From contig CM060985.1 in NCBI GenBank assembly GCA_030765065.1, positions 5,022,001 through 5,086,000 of the forward strand: DNA of 64,000 nt. Direction: 5' to 3'. Of this stretch, positions 61,191 to 64,000 are shown in pieces. The position numbers were made by a program, and so were the translations under genes. How positions within the stretch are numbered: position 1 is the first letter of the stretch; every line of letters starts with the position of its first letter. Source of the DNA: Deroplatys truncata. Taxonomy: Eukaryota; Arthropoda; Insecta; Mantodea; Mantidae. Under the pieces are notes generated by a model that ran no database searches, was not told the DNA's origin, and was given only the letters and a program-made list of their open reading frames with translations.

Positions 61191-64000
61191 CGTACCGACG
61201 CTAGGGAAGAAATCTCTACCGTCCAGTCGAACATCCTTCAACAATCCCCCGGGGCGGAGAGACCTAAATGTTTCCCGTAGCGACACTAGGGAAGAAATCT
61301 CTACCGTCCAGTCGAACATCCTTCAACAATCCCCCGGGGAGGAGAGACCTAACTGTTTCCCGTAGCGACGCTAGGGAAGAAATCTCTACCGTCCAATCGA
61401 ACATCCTCAACAATCCCCCGGGGAGGAGAGAACTAACTGTTTCCCGTAGCGACGCTAGGGAAGAAATCTCTACCGTGCAGTCGAACATCCTTCAACAATC
61501 CCCCGGGGCGGAGAGACCTAACTGAATGTTTCCCGTATCGACGCTAGGGAAAAAATGTCTACCGTCCAGTCGAACATCCTTCAACAATCCCCCGGGGCGG
61601 AGAGACCTAACTGTTTCCGTAGCGACACTAGGGAAGAAATCTCTACCGTCCAGTCGCACATCCTTCCACAATCCCCCGGGGCGGAGAATGTTTTCCGTAG
61701 CGACGCTAGGGAAGAAATCTCTACCGTCCAGTCGAACATCCTTCAACAATCCCCCGCGGCGGGGAGACTTAACTGAATGTTTCCCGTAGCGACGCTAGGG
61801 AAGAAATCTCTACCGTCCAGTCGAACATCCTTCAACAATCCCCCGGGGCGGAGAGACCTAACGGTTTTCCGTAGCGACGCTAGGGAAGAAATGTCTACCG
61901 TCCAGTCGAACATCCTTCAACAATTCCCCGGGGCGGAGAGACCTAACTGTTTCCCGTAGCGACGCTAGGGAAGAAATCTCTACCGTCCAGTCGAACATCC
62001 TTCAACAATCCCCCGGGGCGGAGAGACCTAACTGAATGTTTCCCGTAGCGACAATAGGGAATAAATCTCTACCGTCCAGTCGAACGTCCTTCAACAATCC
62101 CCCGGGGCGGAGAGACCTAACTGAATATTTCCCGTAGCGACACTAGGGAAGAAATCTCTACCGTCCAATCGAACATCCTTCAACAATACCCCGGGGCGGA
62201 GAGACCTAACTGAATGTTTCCCGTAGGGACGCTAGGGAAGAAATCTCTACCGTCCAGTCGAACATCCTTCAACAATCCCCCGGGGCGGAGAGACCTAACT
62301 CTTTCCCGTAGCGACACTAGGGTAGAAATCTCTACCGTCCAGTCGAACATCCTTCAACAATCTCCCGGGGCGGAGAGACATAACTGTTTCCCGTAGCGAC
62401 GCTAGGGAAGAAATCTCTACCGTCCAGTCGAACATCCTTAAACAATCTCCCGGGGCGGAGAGACATAACTGTTTCCCGTAGCGACGCTAGGGAAGAAATC
62501 TCTACCGTCCAGTCGAACATCCTTCAACAATCCCCCGGGGCGGAGAGACCTAACTGAATGTTTCCCGTAGCGACAATGGGAAGAAATCTCTACCGTCCAG
62601 TCGAACATCCTTCAAAAATCCCCCGGGGCGGAGAGACCTAACTGAATGTTTCCCGTAGCGACGCTAGGGAAAAAATCTCTACCGTCCAGTCGAACATCCT
62701 TCAACAATCCCCCGGGGCGAAGAGACCTAACTGTTTCCCGTAGCGACACTACGGAAGAAATCTCTACCGTCCAGTCGAACATCCTTCAACAATCCCCCGG
62801 GGCGGAGAGACCTAATTGTTTCCCGTAGCGACGCTAAGGAAGAAATCCCTACCGTCCAGTCGAACATCCTTCAACAATCCCCCGGGGCGGAGAGAGCTAA
62901 CTGTTTCCCGTAGCGACGCTAGGGAAGAAATCTCTACCGTCCAGTCGAACATCCTTCAACAATCTCCCGGGGAGGAGAGACCTAACTGAATGTTTCCCGT
63001 AGCGAAGCTAGGGAAGAAATCTCTACCGTCCAGTCGAACATCCTTCAACAATCCCCCGTGGCGGAGAGACCTAACTGAATGTTTCCCGTAGCGACGCTAA
63101 AGAGGAAATCTCTACCGTCCAGTCGAACATCCTTCAACAATTTCCCGGGGCGGAGAGACCTAACTGTTTCCCGTAGCGACGCTAGGGAAGAAATCTCTAC
63201 CGTCCAGTCGAACATCCTTCAACAATCCCCCGGGGCGGAGGGACCTAACTGAATGTTTCCCGTAGCGACACTAGGGAAGAAATCTCTACCGTCCAGTCGA
63301 ACATCCTTCAACAATTCCCCGGGGAGAGAGAGAGCTAAATGTTTCCCGTAGCGACACTAGGGAAGAAATCTCTACCGTCCAGTCGAACATCCTTCAACAA
63401 TCCCCCGGGGCGGAGAGACCTAACTGTTTCCCGTAGCGACGCTAGGGAAGAAATCTCTACCGTCCAGTCGAACATCCTTCAACAATTCCCCGGGGCGGAG
63501 AGACCTAACGGTTTCCCGTAGCGACGCTAGGGAAGAAATGTCTACCGTCCAGTCGAACATCCTTCAACAATCCCCCGGGGCGGAGAGACCTAACTGAATG
63601 TTTCCCGTAGCGACGCTAGGGAAGAAATCTCTACCGTCCAGTCGAACATCCTTCAACAATCCCCCGGGCGGAGGGACCTAACTGAATGTTTCCCGTAGCG
63701 ACTCTAGGAAAGAAATCTCTACCGTCCAGTCGAACATCCTTCAACAATCCCCCGGGGCGGAGAGACATAACTGTTTCCCGTAGCGACACTAGGGAAGAAA
63801 TCTCTACCGTCCAGTCGAACATCCTTCAACAATCCCCCGGGGCGGAGAGACCTAACTGAATGTTTCCCGTAGCGACGCTAGGGAAGAAATCTCTACCGTC
63901 CAGTCGAACATCCTTCAAATATCCCCCGGGGAGGAGAGACCTAACTGAATGTTTCCCGTAGCGACAATAGGGAAGAAATCTCTACCGTCCAGTCGAACAT
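61191..64000 (+). repeat. 3,885-bp tandem duplication, right copy (cut by window end)
   Basis: It follows the left copy at an offset of 3,885 bp, then 3,882 bp where one GACAATGGG unit of the left copy is an ordinary unit here. The offset becomes 3,797 bp after loss of one 85-bp unit before the GA run (63,324). Allele states GTCGAACG, CTAACTCTTTCCC and GCTAAAGAGG are shared. Past about 63,600 it departs from the left copy: GACTCTAGGAAAG, CTTCAAATATCC and GACAATAGGG follow, as in the 46,800-47,040 type of run. Confidence 0.84.

Larger units (their letters stand above)
1..64000 (+). repeat. Satellite DNA array, 85/89-bp monomer with nested higher-order repeats
   Basis: Every line of the window is built from one unit. 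Its landmarks in order are TGTTTCCCGTAGCGACGCTA, GAAATCTCTACCGTCCAGTC, GAACATCCTTCAACAATC, CCCCGGGGCGGAGAGACC and TAAC or TAACTGAA. The unit is 85 bp, or 89 bp when TGAA precedes the next TGTTTCCC. I estimate 735-745 copies. All lie in the same orientation, and both window edges fall inside the array, so its true length is unknown. I saw no base stretch that fails to align to the unit, no transposon and no inversion. Neighbouring monomers commonly differ by a few bases, while copies thousands of bases apart share the same private changes, which defines a higher-order repeat. Open frames of 60-118 residues on both strands are repeat translations: 85 and 89 bp shift the frame at each unit, and one frame has a stop in every unit. 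Known satellites of this kind sit in centromeric or heterochromatic DNA; that location is inferred here. Confidence 0.97.

Noticed and set aside
1..64000. CRISPR array
   Set aside because: Repeats abut with no unique spacers, the unit is 85-89 bp, and there are no cas genes.
1..64000. Telomere-type repeat, because each unit has CCTAA (TTAGG on the other strand)
   Set aside because: The pentamer occurs once per 85-89 bp, not as consecutive copies.
1..64000. Tandem rDNA spacer or tRNA-like repeats
   Set aside because: No rRNA core, cloverleaf, or A and B box pattern can be recognised in the unit.
1..64000. Transposon-derived array (terminal repeats, target-site duplications)
   Set aside because: No coding remnant, terminal inverted repeat or poly-A tail is visible in the unit or at any block boundary.

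Overview
The whole 64 kb is one uninterrupted tandem-repeat (satellite) array. I find no protein-coding gene, RNA gene, transposon, CRISPR array or unique sequence. The unit is about 85 bp, with a second form of 89 bp that carries four extra bases (TGAA) at the junction. I estimate 735-745 monomers, all in the same orientation. Short open frames occur throughout, but they are the same repeat read in successive frames. Neither 85 nor 89 is a multiple of 3, and one of the three frames has TAG/TAA stops in every unit, so no frame survives more than two to four units. An array of this length and purity points to a eukaryotic chromosome, in a centromeric, pericentromeric or other heterochromatic block. 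I cannot name the species. A hand count of one consensus monomer (758-842) gives 55% GC and 7 CpG, about what its base composition predicts. That hints weakly at a lineage with little CpG methylation, or at a recently renewed array.

The array is not a simple monomer run. Marker monomers with distinctive substitutions or small indels recur in a fixed order, which shows a nested higher-order repeat (HOR). A fully expanded HOR runs: A block (first monomer CGTACGGACG or CGTACCGACG, then several shortened monomers), post-A block, C block (GCTAAGCAGG or similar), D block, B block (GACGCAAGGG, CCACTCGAAC), E block, and back to A. From A to A this is about 7.78 kb when complete (44,488 to 52,268, and 25,890 to 39,052 after removing an internal 5,384-bp duplication). 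Other passes are shortened by loss of whole monomers.

Two diverged HOR haplotypes are interleaved. Haplotype I (E-I leading to A1) occupies about 1,089-4,526, 7,146-10,740, 19,419-26,600 and 41,900-45,200. Haplotype II (E-II leading to A2) occupies about 10,741-15,400, 36,900-41,575, 50,100-54,775 and 59,800-62,640.

Layout: 1-4,526 has two A1 passes 3,438 bp apart. 4,527-9,818 is a C-D-B-E-I run. 9,819-15,414 is A1, B, E-II, A2. 15,415-18,435 has two C blocks. 18,436-25,962 is a 3.72-kb tandem duplication. 25,963-27,445 is an A1/post-A1 block. 27,446-38,212 is a 5,384-bp tandem duplication. 38,213-44,410 is E-II, A2, a C-D deletion, then haplotype I. 44,411-57,298 is A1, C-D-B, E-II, A2, C-D-B. 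57,299-64,000 is a 3,885-bp tandem duplication that runs off the window.

Nothing here is a gene system. What stands out is the record of unequal exchange and conversion-like patching, the two coexisting HOR haplotypes, and a conserved odd palindrome (TAGCGACGCTA) that many monomers have lost.
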